A stretch of 64,000 nucleotides of DNA from Pseudoneobacillus rhizosphaerae (GCF_917563885.1 NZ_CAKJTG010000009.1:124001-188000), one strand, 5' to 3'; counted from the first letter of the stretch, positions 36,217 through 45,385 are shown. Notes: generated by a model from the letters alone, not told the origin. Made by a program: numbers and translations.

Positions 36217-36984
36217 TTAAATTCCTTTTTTCAGGGTAATTAAATGTGTTTCAGCTCTAGCTCCTAATCTCATTGGAATTGCTGTAGTTCCATATCCATT
36301 ACTAGTAAGAAGAATGGTATGAGGAAGTTTTTTAATTCCACCTTTTTCATAAGGACTGTACCCAAAAATCCGAATTTGTCCACCATGTGTATGTCCTGCT
36401 AATACAAGACGAATATTTTGGTCTATAGTCATTTTGGTGGTTATTCTTGGATCATGCGATACTAATATTCTAAATCCTTCCTCACCTGCATCAGATAAAG
36501 CATAATCTAGTCGATCTCTTTTTTCATTCAAATCATCTACGCCCAATAATACTAATGTTTCACCTGCAGAGGACTCAAACTTAACTGCAGTGTTATCAAG
36601 TATTTTTACACCATTTGACAGTAAAAAGGCATCTAATTCATGGTAATCCACTTCATAATCATTATTTCCCCATACAAAGTAAACGGGTCCCAATTCTTTT
36701 AGTAATTCAATATTATTTTTTACTTGGTTAAATGGAACTCCTTTTTCAGTTAAATCCCCACCAATGATCACCATATCTACTTTTTTATTTATTTTAGCCA
36801 TTAATCTTCTTGAAATTTTTCTACGATGAATATCAGATATAAAAAAAATAGTAACATCACCAAAAGTATCAGGAAAGTCCGGAAATCGAATTTCGTTTTG
36901 GATTACCTGATTAAGGAATCCCTCTTTAATCATATAAATAAGAAGGCCGATAATAATTAATATACCTAAACCTATAAACTCCAT
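36217..36984 (-). CDS. ypbG: Membrane-anchored metallophosphoesterase YpbG
   Basis: Calcineurin-like phosphoesterase of 255 residues. One N-terminal hydrophobic helix (about 3-20) anchors it. The metal motifs appear in order: FISDIHRR, GGDLTEKG, WGNNDYE, VSHDPR and AGHTHGGQI, which supply the usual Asp, His and Asn ligands of a di-metal centre. The substrate is not known; relatives act on phospholipids or UDP-sugars. The ATG follows GTGGAGG. It lies 18 bases after a small membrane-protein gene on the same strand. Confidence 0.88.
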   Translation of the reverse strand: MEFIGLGILIIIGLLIYMIKEGFLNQVIQNEIRFPDFPDTFGDVTIFFISDIHRRKISRRLMAKINKKVDMVIIGGDLTEKGVPFNQVKNNIELLKELGPVYFVWGNNDYEVDYHELDAFLLSNGVKILDNTAVKFESSAGETLVLLGVDDLNEKRDRLDYALSDAGEEGFRILVSHDPRITTKMTIDQNIRLVLAGHTHGGQIRIFGYSPYEKGGIKKLPHTILLTSNGYGTTAIPMRLGARAETHLITLKKGI

Positions 36985-37002
36985 TTTACCTCCACCGAAA
37001 AA

Positions 37003-37374
37003 TTAATTATTTTTACCAATTGTCATCATACCATACACAAAAGAAAAACTAAAAAACAAAGTCATTGGCCATAAGTTCAATTTCACCAGAAAAAAACAGG
37101 TAAAAATAAGTATTAGTATATTTAGAATAGGCTCCAGCATCATATTCCCATTATATTTTTTTACACTTTTAAACATGAGAAAGGTACTCCTAATAAAGAT
37201 TCCATTTGTAATAAAACCGATAAAAAAGCTGATAGTTGCCACAAAGAACAAAACTGGATTTAGCACAAATTCCATAATGATGTTATGTATCGTTATGGTA
37301 CTCGGAAGTGGTAACCAATTAATGTAAAAATAACCGAAAATAATCGAAACAATTAACAATGGTAAATATCTCAA
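37003..37374 (-). CDS. Small polytopic membrane protein, unknown
   Basis: Not recognised. The best start is TTG 37374, which follows GGGAGGG at seven bases; the upstream extension is out of a ribosome site. That gives 123 residues beginning MRYLPLLIVSIIF, with four hydrophobic helices at about 1-20, 37-60, 80-98 and 100-118, and a basic central loop (SVKKYNGN). The ribosome site and the start codon are part of a strong hairpin that looks like the terminator of the upstream CBS-domain gene, so expression probably depends on readthrough or hairpin opening. It is followed by ypbG. Confidence 0.6.
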   Translation of the reverse strand: MRYLPLLIVSIIFGYFYINWLPLPSTITIHNIIMEFVLNPVLFFVATISFFIGFITNGIFIRSTFLMFKSVKKYNGNMMLEPILNILILIFTCFFLVKLNLWPMTLFFSFSFVYGMMTIGKNN

Positions 37375-37406
37375 AAAAATCCCTCCCATACCAATGTATG
37401 AGAGGG
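37373..37406 (-). terminator. Terminator-like hairpin enclosing the ribosome site of the next gene
   Basis: Stem CCCTCTCATAC/GTATGGGAGGG (one G-T pair) with a 4-base loop, followed on the minus strand by A and seven T. It lies 24 bases after the CBS-domain gene. The downstream arm holds GGGAGGG, the ribosome site of the 37374 gene, and the T-run holds that gene's TTG start. The other flank is also T-rich on the plus strand. Confidence 0.8.
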
Positions 37407-37429
37407 TTTTTATTTCAATTATTAATACC

Positions 37430-38062
37430 TTATATTTCATCAATATTTAAAATTCTAAATCCTGACTCTTCTAATTTTCTTGTGAATTTATCGATATTGT
37501 CTTTCTTTTCAATTTTCATTACAATTCTACGAACAAGCTTATCTGTTTCGTCAAACGTAACCAATGAAATAATATGTTCATGAAAATGATGAGCGATTTC
37601 AGCTAAACGAGCAATTCTTCCTTCTGTCTCTACTGATGTAAAGGCAATTCTAACACCTGGTCTATTCATTCCAAAAGCACTCTGGAACTGCTCCATTACA
37701 TCGAAACGAGTAACGATTCCAAGAAATTTCTTATTTGCTCCTACTACCGCAAGTAATGGAAAATCTTTTAAGTCCACTAATGTTTTTTCGAACATTTCAT
37801 TTCCTTCTAAAAACTTATCCTCATATTTAACAACCTCTGTTACTGGAGTTGTTTCAAGGTAGGTGTCTTTTGATTGATTAGAATTAAAAAAGTTCTCATA
37901 AATACCATATCTCGTTACCACTCCAACATATTGATCCCCATCTAAAACAGGAATACCATCAATGGAGTGTTCTTCTAATTTAGTTAGTGCATTTTTAATT
38001 GTTTCATTTTGTTGGATTGTTACACAATAGTGTTTCGGAAGCATAATACTTTTAACAAACAA
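37430..38062 (-). CDS. CBS-domain pair protein
   Basis: Protein of 210 residues when started at TTG 38062, behind AGAGGTGAT; the GTG at 38071 overlaps this ribosome site. Two CBS domains cover about residues 5-60 (IDGIPVLDGDQYVGVVTR) and 75-130 (PLLAVVGANKKFLGIVTRFDV); such pairs bind adenine nucleotides. The last 75 residues resemble an ACT-like fold (RIAFTSVETEGRIARLAEIA). There is no catalytic domain, so it probably senses ligand and regulates a partner. The target is unknown. It diverges from cotJA. Confidence 0.75.
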   Translation of the reverse strand: MFVKSIMLPKHYCVTIQQNETIKNALTKLEEHSIDGIPVLDGDQYVGVVTRYGIYENFFNSNQSKDTYLETTPVTEVVKYEDKFLEGNEMFEKTLVDLKDFPLLAVVGANKKFLGIVTRFDVMEQFQSAFGMNRPGVRIAFTSVETEGRIARLAEIAHHFHEHIISLVTFDETDKLVRRIVMKIEKKDNIDKFTRKLEESGFRILNIDEI

Positions 38063-38217
38063 TTTTATCACCTCTTAGTAAAATTTAACTCAATTAATAT
38101 ATTCTCCTCTTAATGAAAAAATCCCTCTTCTCCTTGGGAAGAACATTTGATGAACAGGAATAATTAACTATATTTTCACGTATATTTGAGTGATTGTTCT
38201 TATAAGGGAGGGCTATT

Positions 38218-38448
38218 ATGTTCACACTTTACAAAACGTACTGTCCATATGTGAGTCCTTTTGATCCTTGTAAGCCTATCGGGGAAAAAGTATTCTCTAC
38301 TCCACCCAATTTATATATGGGATTCCAACCACCAAATTTACCACAGTTTTCACCCGAGGAGGCTTTAAGAGCGGGGACGCTTTGGAAGGCTTTTTATGAT
38401 CCATATTTTAATCCTTATGAACAAGGGAAGGGGGCTCGTTCTGAATGA
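38218..38448 (+). CDS. cotJA: Spore coat-associated protein CotJA
   Basis: Small protein of 76 residues with repeated Pro and aromatic residues (NLYMGFQPPNLPQFSPEEAL), typical of CotJA. It is needed to assemble CotJC into the coat. ATG follows AAGGGAGGG. It overlaps cotJB by four bases (ATGA). A weak sigma-E-like pair (GAATAATT, 13 bases, CGTATATT, around 38160-38190) sits in the leader, which fits mother-cell expression known for cotJ. Confidence 0.92.
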   Translation: MFTLYKTYCPYVSPFDPCKPIGEKVFSTPPNLYMGFQPPNLPQFSPEEALRAGTLWKAFYDPYFNPYEQGKGARSE

Positions 38449-38705
38449 AACAACTTCCTCCAGAATTTTATCCATTAATGGAACAGCTCCAAGCAGTTGA
38501 TTTTGTTCTTGTTGAATTAACATTATATTTAGATACCCATCCTGAGGATTTAGAAGCGATTAAACAGTTTAATCATTATGCGAAAGAAAGAAAGAAATTA
38601 AAGAAAGCCGTAGAAAGTATATATGGTCCTCTACAGCAATTCGGAAATAGTTATTCGGGATATCCATGGAACTGGAATGACTCGCCTTGGCCGTGGCAAA
38701 TCTAA
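38445..38705 (+). CDS. cotJB: Spore coat protein CotJB
   Basis: 86-residue protein with a helical middle (LVELTLYLDTHPEDLEAI), a conserved LPPEFYPLMEQLQAVDF opening, and a Trp/Pro-rich tail (YPWNWNDSPWPWQI). This matches CotJB. The start overlaps the cotJA stop by four bases. cotJC follows 51 bases downstream. It probably bridges CotJA and CotJC within the coat; that role is inferred from the family. Confidence 0.93.
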   Translation: MKQLPPEFYPLMEQLQAVDFVLVELTLYLDTHPEDLEAIKQFNHYAKERKKLKKAVESIYGPLQQFGNSYSGYPWNWNDSPWPWQI

Positions 38706-38756
38706 ATAATTTCCGCTTTTAAGTAGATTTTTATTTAGGGGGAGGAATACAACTAA

Positions 38757-39326
38757 ATGTGGATATACGAGAAAAAATTACAATATCCCGTAAGAGTAAG
38801 TACCTGTAATCCAATGCTTGCCAAATTTCTAATTGAACAATATGGTGGAGCAGATGGAGAATTAGCTGCTGCATTAAGATATTTAAACCAGCGCTATTCT
38901 ATTCCAGATAAAGTAATAGGATTACTCACTGATATTGGCACCGAAGAATTTGCTCATTTAGAAATGATTGCCACTATGATATATAAATTAACAAAAGATG
39001 CCACACCTGAAATGATGAAAGCTGCTGGTTTAGGAGATCATTATGCGGTGCATGATAATGCCCTTTTTTATCATAATGCCTCTGGTGTCCCTTGGACTGC
39101 ATCCTATATCCAAGCAAAGGGTGACCCAATTGCTGATTTATATGAAGACATCGCGGCTGAAGAGAAGGCGCGAGCAACCTATCAATGGATTATTAACTTA
39201 AGTGATGACCCAGACTTAAACGATGGTCTCCGTTATTTACGAGAAAGAGAAATTATCCATTCTCAAAGATTTAGAGAAGCAGTCGAAATATTAAAAGAAG
39301 AAAGAGACAAAAAGATATTTTTTTAA
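38757..39326 (+). CDS. cotJC: Spore coat protein CotJC, manganese catalase-like
   Basis: 189-residue protein of the manganese catalase family. The ferritin-like helices carry the metal ligands in YGGADGELAAALRYLNQR, TEEFAHLEMIATM, DIAAEEKARATYQWI and LREREIIHSQRF (Glu and His). The start ATG follows GGGGGAGGA. It is the last gene of cotJABC and is followed by a bidirectional terminator. In spores it may protect the coat against peroxide. Confidence 0.95.
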   Translation: MWIYEKKLQYPVRVSTCNPMLAKFLIEQYGGADGELAAALRYLNQRYSIPDKVIGLLTDIGTEEFAHLEMIATMIYKLTKDATPEMMKAAGLGDHYAVHDNALFYHNASGVPWTASYIQAKGDPIADLYEDIAAEEKARATYQWIINLSDDPDLNDGLRYLREREIIHSQRFREAVEILKEERDKKIFF

Positions 39327-39339
39327 AGCTTTTAATAAA

Positions 39340-39366
39340 GGTTGGCTCCTAAAAGAGCCAGCCAAT
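39340..39366. terminator. Bidirectional terminator between cotJC and ypbF
   Basis: GGTTGGCTC/GAGCCAGCC stem (39340-39348 and 39355-39363) with a 6-base loop and A/T-rich flanks. Confidence 0.8.
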
Positions 39367-39822
39367 TTATTTATGTTCATGAAATAAATTAATATCATAT
39401 TCCTTCTTCATCATTTCAAAAACCACATGACGATTTTTCCATTCCTCTTCTCTTTTCCATAAATCTTTACTACGATCAACTATTTCACATCTCAATCCAT
39501 GAAATTCCTTTTCAAACTTCTCCCGCTGCTTTTTTAGTACATTCATCCCGAAATATACTCCTATGATGGTAAGTAAGAAAAGAATGTTTATATCATTACT
39601 TAAAAATATTGAAAAAATATCTAAAAATGAATACGATGAGTAATTACCAATTAAATGATAAAGATAAGATAAAAACCATGACGTTAATACAAGTGTTGAA
39701 ACGATAGAAAGATTATGCGCAAATTTATATTTATCAAATTTCTTTTTCTTTTTGACCACATTTTGAAGCATTTGCTTTGTCGCTGGGTCCGTTTTCTCAT
39801 CTAGTGATTTGATAGGTTCCAT
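39367..39822 (-). CDS. ypbF: YpbF family protein (DUF2663)
   Basis: 151-residue protein with two membrane helices at about 52-72 and 88-108, flanked by a basic N-terminal region (NVVKKKKKFDKYKF) and a charged, probably coiled C-terminal region (REKFEKEFHGLRCEIVDRS). The layout and the order ypbF-ypbE-ypbD-recQ match B. subtilis. The function is unknown. The ATG follows AGAGGGAAG. Confidence 0.75.
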   Translation of the reverse strand: MEPIKSLDEKTDPATKQMLQNVVKKKKKFDKYKFAHNLSIVSTLVLTSWFLSYLYHLIGNYSSYSFLDIFSIFLSNDINILFLLTIIGVYFGMNVLKKQREKFEKEFHGLRCEIVDRSKDLWKREEEWKNRHVVFEMMKKEYDINLFHEHK

Positions 39823-39908
39823 CTACTTCCCTCTCTCATCATATAAAAATAGGCTCTTGTCCACATTATATGTTGGAGAATAAAAAGGAATGATAACTAA
39901 ATACTATT

Positions 39909-40592
39909 TTATTTAGGTATTTTTAATACTTGTCCTACCATGATTTCAATCCCATTTAAATTATTAGCTTTTTGAATAATTTCAATTCCTGATTGGGATT
40001 GATAATATTTTATTGCTATCCGGAATAAATTTTCATTTGGTTGAACCGTATGATAGATTAGATTAGTTTTGGTTGTAGTTTCCCCTACATTTGTTGTATC
40101 AGTCTGTGTTTGTTCCTTTTCTGCAGAAGGTTGATTCGTTGTGTCTAATTCCTCTTCCTTTACAGGTTCGGTAGTTTCTTGGTCCGAAACATTTTCATTC
40201 TTTTCTGCTTCATCATCCACTACTTCCTCGATAGTGGGAGTTTCTTCAGCCATTTCCTCACCTACAGGTTCCAAAACATCATTCTCTTCAACATTTATCT
40301 CATATCCACCACGGTCTACTGTACTGACCTTATCACTAGTATTTATATCCTTGGAGCCTAAAACAGAATATGCACTAATAATGACAACTGGTAACAAAAT
40401 AAAGAACAATGCTAATAAACGAATAATGGGAAACTTTACTTTTAATTTTGTTTTATTCTTTTTATTTCGGTGAATATCCGTTCGACTAGGTAATTCATGT
40501 TTTTCTGTTATGACGACTCCACCATCTTTTACCTTTTCTATTTTTTGTCTTAATCTTTCTGCTTGATTACGATACGGTTCTTCGTGATTCAT
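39909..40592 (-). CDS. ypbE: LysM-domain membrane protein YpbE
   Basis: 227-residue protein: a basic cytoplasmic part, one membrane helix at about 53-73 (LLALFFILLPVVIISAYSV), a long acidic low-complexity linker (EEMAEETPTIEEVVDDEAE), then one C-terminal LysM domain (YHTVQPNENLFRIAIKYYQ) that should bind peptidoglycan. It is oriented with the LysM domain outside. Its ATG overlaps the ypbD stop by four bases. Function is unknown; it may tether the membrane to the wall. Confidence 0.85.
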   Translation of the reverse strand: MNHEEPYRNQAERLRQKIEKVKDGGVVITEKHELPSRTDIHRNKKNKTKLKVKFPIIRLLALFFILLPVVIISAYSVLGSKDINTSDKVSTVDRGGYEINVEENDVLEPVGEEMAEETPTIEEVVDDEAEKNENVSDQETTEPVKEEELDTTNQPSAEKEQTQTDTTNVGETTTKTNLIYHTVQPNENLFRIAIKYYQSQSGIEIIQKANNLNGIEIMVGQVLKIPK

Positions 40593-41194
40593 GAAAAATC
40601 ACTTCCTTTGTTCTGTGATTTTTTATTTTTTATCATAATAAAACTGCCAAGAAGGAAATCCACAATAAAATGCATAACAAACGTTACAGCAAGGTTATCA
40701 GTTAAGTAAAAGATATACCCAATAAGAAAGCTTAAAATGATTATATTCGCAAATAGATACCAGTTAAATAAATACCTATAGTGAATAACAGCAAAAATAA
40801 TGCTTGCCCCAATCAATCCAACATGAGTTTGAATAATACCACGGAATAATAATTCCTCACTAAAAGCAACAAACAAAGCAATTATAGCGATATGAAGTAT
40901 ATTTCTATTCTGAAAAATCTTTTCATTTAATCCTCCATCATCATAAAATGACTTTGGGAGAACTTTCATAAAAAATAAATCCATAAACACTACTAATATG
41001 CCTGCAAGTACTCCAATCGAGAAAATGGAAGTGTCGTTCCAGATAAATAAAGACCCGATAAACCATAAATCCTTATAAATAATTAATCCTAAAATTAGCG
41101 ATATCGATAATAATATTACTTGAGTTACATATAAGTGTACTAAAAGTTCTCTTTCTGACAAATCCCTGACTAAATCTTGATATTTATTTTTCAT
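40589..41194 (-). CDS. ypbD: CPBP family intramembrane protease YpbD
   Basis: Type II CAAX-prenyl-endopeptidase-like (Abi) membrane protein of 201 residues with six or more helices. The catalytic motifs are EELLFRG, the later IHYRYLFNWY and FVMHFIVDFLLG, giving the Glu and His residues of the family. The ribosome site is weak. It begins 6 bases after recQ and overlaps ypbE. Its substrate is not known. Confidence 0.87.
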   Translation of the reverse strand: MKNKYQDLVRDLSERELLVHLYVTQVILLSISLILGLIIYKDLWFIGSLFIWNDTSIFSIGVLAGILVVFMDLFFMKVLPKSFYDDGGLNEKIFQNRNILHIAIIALFVAFSEELLFRGIIQTHVGLIGASIIFAVIHYRYLFNWYLFANIIILSFLIGYIFYLTDNLAVTFVMHFIVDFLLGSFIMIKNKKSQNKGSDFS

Positions 41195-41200
41195 CCAGGT

Positions 41201-42715
41201 TCACTCGCCTTTATCGATTGGAGTTAACAGTTTCGTTAACTTCCAAACCCAATCTTTCATTTCATCTTTTACTTCCTCACTTTTACTTTTAATTGGATGA
41301 AAATCATTCAAATTTAATCCACAATGGTCACAACAGTTAGATATTTTATGAGCAAGGTCCGGCTCTCCAAAATGATTCAATATGGCATTTCTTTTACAAT
41401 CTGTTTTTTTTATAAAGTTAACCATTTCAAATATCTTTTTGATTTTCAGATTTCTTCTAGTACATACAAAGTTTTTAAATTTATTCATAATCGTATTTAA
41501 GGTACCATGCTGATCAAAATGGCTTTGAATATAGTCAAGAGTGACCCTCCATTGAATTTCCGTAAAGCCTCCTCGATGCCTTATTTCTTCTGTAAGGATT
41601 TTTGTTACATTTTCTTTAACAACACTATGATCAATTTCATGAGTAAGCCAATCCAATTGGGAGAGAGATGGCAATTCCCCCTCAGCTAATTGAAGAGCCA
41701 GACTTTCATCCCCATTGGCATAGAGAAGAATAGCTATACTTTGTTTTCCATCCCTTCCTGCACGACCAATTTCTTGAAGATAGGATTCCATTTGCAATGG
41801 CATATGGAAATGGATAACAAATCGAATGTCTTCTTTATTTATTCCCATACCAAATGCACTCGTTGCACAAATATAGTCTACTTGGCCATAAAGAAACTGT
41901 TGTTGAATCAAAATTCTGTCTTCATGAGTCATTCCACCATGATATGCCATCACTTTAGTTATCCCATGTAGCTTTAATAATTCAACTGTTTGTTCTGCTA
42001 GTTTTTTACTCGAAAAATAAATGATACCTGGCCCCTCTAAATTCTTAAGATGAGAGATAACAGCTAGTTGCTTTGCTTTCATATCTTCATAAAACTCGGT
42101 CTTTATTGCAATATTGGGCCTGTCAACAGTTGTTTCATATATAGCTGCCTGTTGAATAGCTAATGTTAGGATAATATCTTTTGTCACTTCTGTTGTAGCA
42201 GTGGCAGTCAACGCTAATGTAAGCGGTGACTGAAGTTGTTTACGTATTTCACCAAGCTTTAAATAATCAGTTCGAAAGTCATACCCCCATTGTGATATAC
42301 AATGTGCCTCATCGATGACAAACAAAGAAATATTTAAATGTTGAAGCTTTTTAAAAATATACTCAACTTGTAACATTTCTGGTGAAATAAATATGAATTT
42401 ATAACTAGCTAGAGAGTGTATTACCACGTTTTTTTGATCATGATTTAAAAAAGAATTAATGGCAACGACGCTCTTTTCTCCTTTAGCCTTCATTTGCTCA
42501 ACTTGATCCTGCATGAGAGAGAGCAATGGAGAAACGATTAACACATGGCCGTCCAAAATATTTCCGACAAACTGATAACATAATGATTTACCAGTTCCTG
42601 TAGGTAATACTCCTATTGTATCCTTGTTTTCCAAAAGCGAGGTAATAATCTCCTTTTGTCCTGGACGAAATTCTTTAAAACCAAAAAGCTCAAATAATGT
42701 TCCCTCAAGATTCAT
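41201..42715 (-). CDS. recS: RecQ-family ATP-dependent DNA helicase RecS
   Basis: Helicase of 504 residues, the short form lacking HRDC repeats. The helicase motifs are GVLPTGTGKSLCYQ (Walker A), VIDEAHCISQWGYDFR (DEAH), TATAT and a C-terminal RecA domain with IGRAGRDGKQ. Cysteines at the C-terminus (CKRNAIL and CCDHCG) form the RecQ zinc region. It overlaps ypbB by four bases. In B. subtilis this gene (ypbC/recS) acts in fork repair alongside RecQ. Confidence 0.93.
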   Translation of the reverse strand: MNLEGTLFELFGFKEFRPGQKEIITSLLENKDTIGVLPTGTGKSLCYQFVGNILDGHVLIVSPLLSLMQDQVEQMKAKGEKSVVAINSFLNHDQKNVVIHSLASYKFIFISPEMLQVEYIFKKLQHLNISLFVIDEAHCISQWGYDFRTDYLKLGEIRKQLQSPLTLALTATATTEVTKDIILTLAIQQAAIYETTVDRPNIAIKTEFYEDMKAKQLAVISHLKNLEGPGIIYFSSKKLAEQTVELLKLHGITKVMAYHGGMTHEDRILIQQQFLYGQVDYICATSAFGMGINKEDIRFVIHFHMPLQMESYLQEIGRAGRDGKQSIAILLYANGDESLALQLAEGELPSLSQLDWLTHEIDHSVVKENVTKILTEEIRHRGGFTEIQWRVTLDYIQSHFDQHGTLNTIMNKFKNFVCTRRNLKIKKIFEMVNFIKKTDCKRNAILNHFGEPDLAHKISNCCDHCGLNLNDFHPIKSKSEEVKDEMKDWVWKLTKLLTPIDKGE

Positions 42716-43824
42716 ATGGGCTCACCTAACCTTGCTTGAACAAGTCTTATTTGAAAATAGGAGATATTCTCCTTTAACTCTTGACGAATCATTTTTAATT
42801 GCTTTGAATTTAATTTTTGAATTACCACCCTAATTTTATGTTCAACTTCGATTGGGACAAAAGGTTCCAATGAAAAATCCGTTTCATTTAAGGCAATTTC
42901 AACAATATGATCCTCAATAGTGCTATTTTTTAAGTTTCTAGCAGATGCTATTTCATCGATATTATATCCTAATTGTAAGTATCGATATGTTACTAAGGAA
43001 GAGTTAGTTAATACAATTGGTTTTTGATAATCAATTAAAAGATTTTGAAGAATAGGATATTGGTTTCTACTAGCTGAAATCCTATCAATCATATAGTGTA
43101 TGGTACTTAAAAAATGTAAATGAAAATAGTTCATATCCATTTTAAACAATTCTGCTACTTGAACTGAAGTTAATCCAATTTGTTTATGACCTGTTAATCT
43201 CCAAACAACCACCTCAGGCATAATTTCATCTTTGGTGTTTAGACAGTTAATAACTTCTTGCAATAACTCATTGGATAGTTCTTCCCTTTTTTTACTAAGC
43301 TTTATTAAAATTTCTTTTACCCAATCAGATGTCTTATTATCATTTTGAATAGGTATGTAGGATGAATTGTAATTGATTAAATTTGAACAAACCTGAATCA
43401 GTAGTGTTAACCTTTTCCAAAAATCTTCTTGAATAGAATGGTACTTCCACCCATTAAGGGCACCCGGTATTGGCATCTTTATTAGAGTTTGCTCTAAATG
43501 AGCCATTCCTCTTGTTGTAATCTTATATTTATCAACATCCACTATTTGAATATAATTTTTGCTATTAAGATCTCTAATTATTTCTTCGAAAAAGTTACGG
43601 CTTAATTGAGGGAATGTTTGAAAAAGATTTGTCATATTAAACAAATGCGCATCTTGAATAGTTTGAGATGACTTTTTCCCTTTGAGCAAATGGTATATGG
43701 AATAAGTGGTACGTTCCCCATTAATCTTTTGTAAGCAAGAAAGAATTAAACAAGATAAATAAGTTTCCACTCGTTTTTCACCTACTAAAACATTCATGAT
43801 TTTTGAAAATAAGTGTTGATTCAA
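42712..43824 (-). CDS. ypbB: Helix-turn-helix protein YpbB
   Basis: 370-residue protein upstream of the RecQ-type helicase, as in B. subtilis. The N-terminal part has YSIYHLLKGKKSSQTIQDAHLF, conserved in YpbB, and the C-terminal part has a predicted helix-turn-helix (YRYLQLGYNIDEIASARNLK). It is likely to be functionally tied to the helicase: they share a four-base overlap. The start is uncertain. TTG 43824 has only a weak GAG ribosome site, and the next ATG (10th codon) has none. Confidence 0.8.
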   Translation of the reverse strand: MNQHLFSKIMNVLVGEKRVETYLSCLILSCLQKINGERTTYSIYHLLKGKKSSQTIQDAHLFNMTNLFQTFPQLSRNFFEEIIRDLNSKNYIQIVDVDKYKITTRGMAHLEQTLIKMPIPGALNGWKYHSIQEDFWKRLTLLIQVCSNLINYNSSYIPIQNDNKTSDWVKEILIKLSKKREELSNELLQEVINCLNTKDEIMPEVVVWRLTGHKQIGLTSVQVAELFKMDMNYFHLHFLSTIHYMIDRISASRNQYPILQNLLIDYQKPIVLTNSSLVTYRYLQLGYNIDEIASARNLKNSTIEDHIVEIALNETDFSLEPFVPIEVEHKIRVVIQKLNSKQLKMIRQELKENISYFQIRLVQARLGEPI

Positions 43825-43944
43825 CTAATCTCGACAAAAACCTACTTTTATTTTACCATGTTTAGGTAGGGTCTGGGGCTAAAAAATGTTGAAAAAAAGG
43901 ACATAAAATGGTAACAAACCCTTATTTGATAAGTATTCTCAATA

Positions 43945-44311
<367 letters not shown>

Positions 44312-44333
44312 TTTTTATTAGTTAAGTTACTAG

Positions 44334-44358
44334 CCCCTTCAAATGAAGGGGTTTTTAT
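44334..44358 (+). terminator. Terminator of fer
   Basis: CCCCTTC/GAAGGGG stem, 4-base loop, then TTTTTATTT. Confidence 0.9.
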
Positions 44359-44368
44359 TTGGAATGAA

Positions 44369-44404
44369 TAAAAAAACACAACGGTCAAACAAACCGTTGT
44401 GTTT
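44369..44404 (-). terminator. Terminator of ribU
   Basis: AACACAACGGT/ACCGTTGTGTT stem with a 7-base loop and a T-run on the minus strand. Confidence 0.9.
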
Positions 44405-44408
44405 TCAT

Positions 44409-44987
44409 TTATATTTTATAAGTAGCTTGCTTACCAATCCAACTGTGCAAACGAACATATATAATCATGAACATTCCAGTTACAATTAAGCCTTTAACAA
44501 GGTTAAAAGGTAATATCGCACTTACAACCATTTGTCTAGTATCAGGTGCAGACATAGCCGGTACATTCAAAAAGAAGGTATAAGCCGGTAAAATAACAAA
44601 ATAATTTAGGATACTCATTAATATTGCCATAATGATTGAGGCACCAACTAAAGCAAATGTCATCCCTTTTTTCGACTTAAGCTTTAGGAATATAAAATGA
44701 GTTGACAAAACAAAAATAGTTCCCGCAATAAAATTAGCGGTATGGCCAACTGGTACACCTGTTGCACTTCCGGTCATAAAATAATCAAGAATATTTTTAA
44801 ATAACTCGACGAGAACACCCGCCATTGGACCGAAAATTAATGCAGCGATTATTGCAGGAATATCACTAAAGTCAATCATTAAAAAGTTTGGAAATGGTGG
44901 CAGTGGAAAATTTAATAACATAAGAATGTACGAAATACTGCTCAACATACCAATTGAAATTAAAGCCTTAATTTTTAATCTTTTCAT
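44409..44987 (-). CDS. ribU: Riboflavin transporter, ECF S-component RibU
   Basis: Membrane-embedded riboflavin-binding subunit of an energy-coupling-factor transporter (YpaA in B. subtilis). The 192-residue protein has six hydrophobic helices. The substrate-site region MIDFSDIPAIIAALIFGP is characteristic of RibU. ATG 44987 follows AAGGAGAGAGG; the longer frame to 45065 covers the riboswitch terminator and is not used. It is controlled by the FMN riboswitch just upstream, which turns it off when FMN is plentiful. Confidence 0.96.
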   Translation of the reverse strand: MKRLKIKALISIGMLSSISYILMLLNFPLPPFPNFLMIDFSDIPAIIAALIFGPMAGVLVELFKNILDYFMTGSATGVPVGHTANFIAGTIFVLSTHFIFLKLKSKKGMTFALVGASIIMAILMSILNYFVILPAYTFFLNVPAMSAPDTRQMVVSAILPFNLVKGLIVTGMFMIIYVRLHSWIGKQATYKI

Positions 44988-45048
44988 TTCTTCCTCTCTC
45001 CTTTTGTGACCTACTTCACAAAGAGAAAGGTTCAGCAAAAAACAGCCT

Positions 45049-45084
45049 AAATAAAAATCCCCCAAGAATTACCTTCTTGAGGGA
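45049..45084 (-). terminator. Terminator of the FMN riboswitch
   Basis: CCTCAAGAA/TTCTTGGGG stem with a 5-base loop and a GATTTTT tail on the minus strand, between aptamer and ribU. It should form when FMN is bound. Confidence 0.85.
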
Positions 45085-45147
45085 GAATTCAAAGGCATGC
45101 TTAATAATCGTTTAAAACCCTACATTTTAAACGATCGCAGAACCTCC

Positions 45148-45270
45148 ATCTTCTCCCATCCAGACTTTACTGTCGGCTTTGGAATCGCACCAAATCCTGC
45201 CTTGCGGCTCGCGGGCTTAGAGAAACATCCTCATCACCGCCGGTCGGGAATTTCACCCAGCCCCGAAGAT
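45148..45270 (-). promoter_or_regulatory. FMN riboswitch (RFN element)
   Basis: On the minus strand the aptamer opens with ATCTTCGGGGCTGGGTGAAA and includes CCCGACCGGCGGTGATG, AGCCCGCGAGCC, GATTTGGTGCGATTCCAAA and GACAGTAAAGTCTGGATGGG, closing with GAAGAT. These are the conserved RFN blocks. It precedes ribU and its transcription terminator. Confidence 0.97.
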
Positions 45271-45292
45271 AGATCTATTTTTTTACAAATTT

Positions 45293-45321
45293 ATTATACT
45301 TTAAATACAGAATTGTGTGAA
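45293..45321 (-). promoter_or_regulatory. Sigma-A promoter of ribU
   Basis: TTCACA (45316-45321) and a perfect TATAAT (45293-45298) with 17 bases between, immediately upstream of the RFN element. Confidence 0.8.
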
Positions 45322-45385
45322 GAAAAATGCTTATATATTTTATTAGATAAGGCTGTTTTCGTAACTTTGCTAAAAACAGCCTGAT

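Noticed and set aside
38160-38190. Sigma-E promoter of cotJA
   Set aside because: The best match is weak at both elements, so I mention it only in the gene entry and do not list it as a site.
45097-45384. Plus-strand open frame of 95 codons
   Set aside because: It lies antisense to the FMN riboswitch and its promoter; no ribosome site and no protein-like composition.
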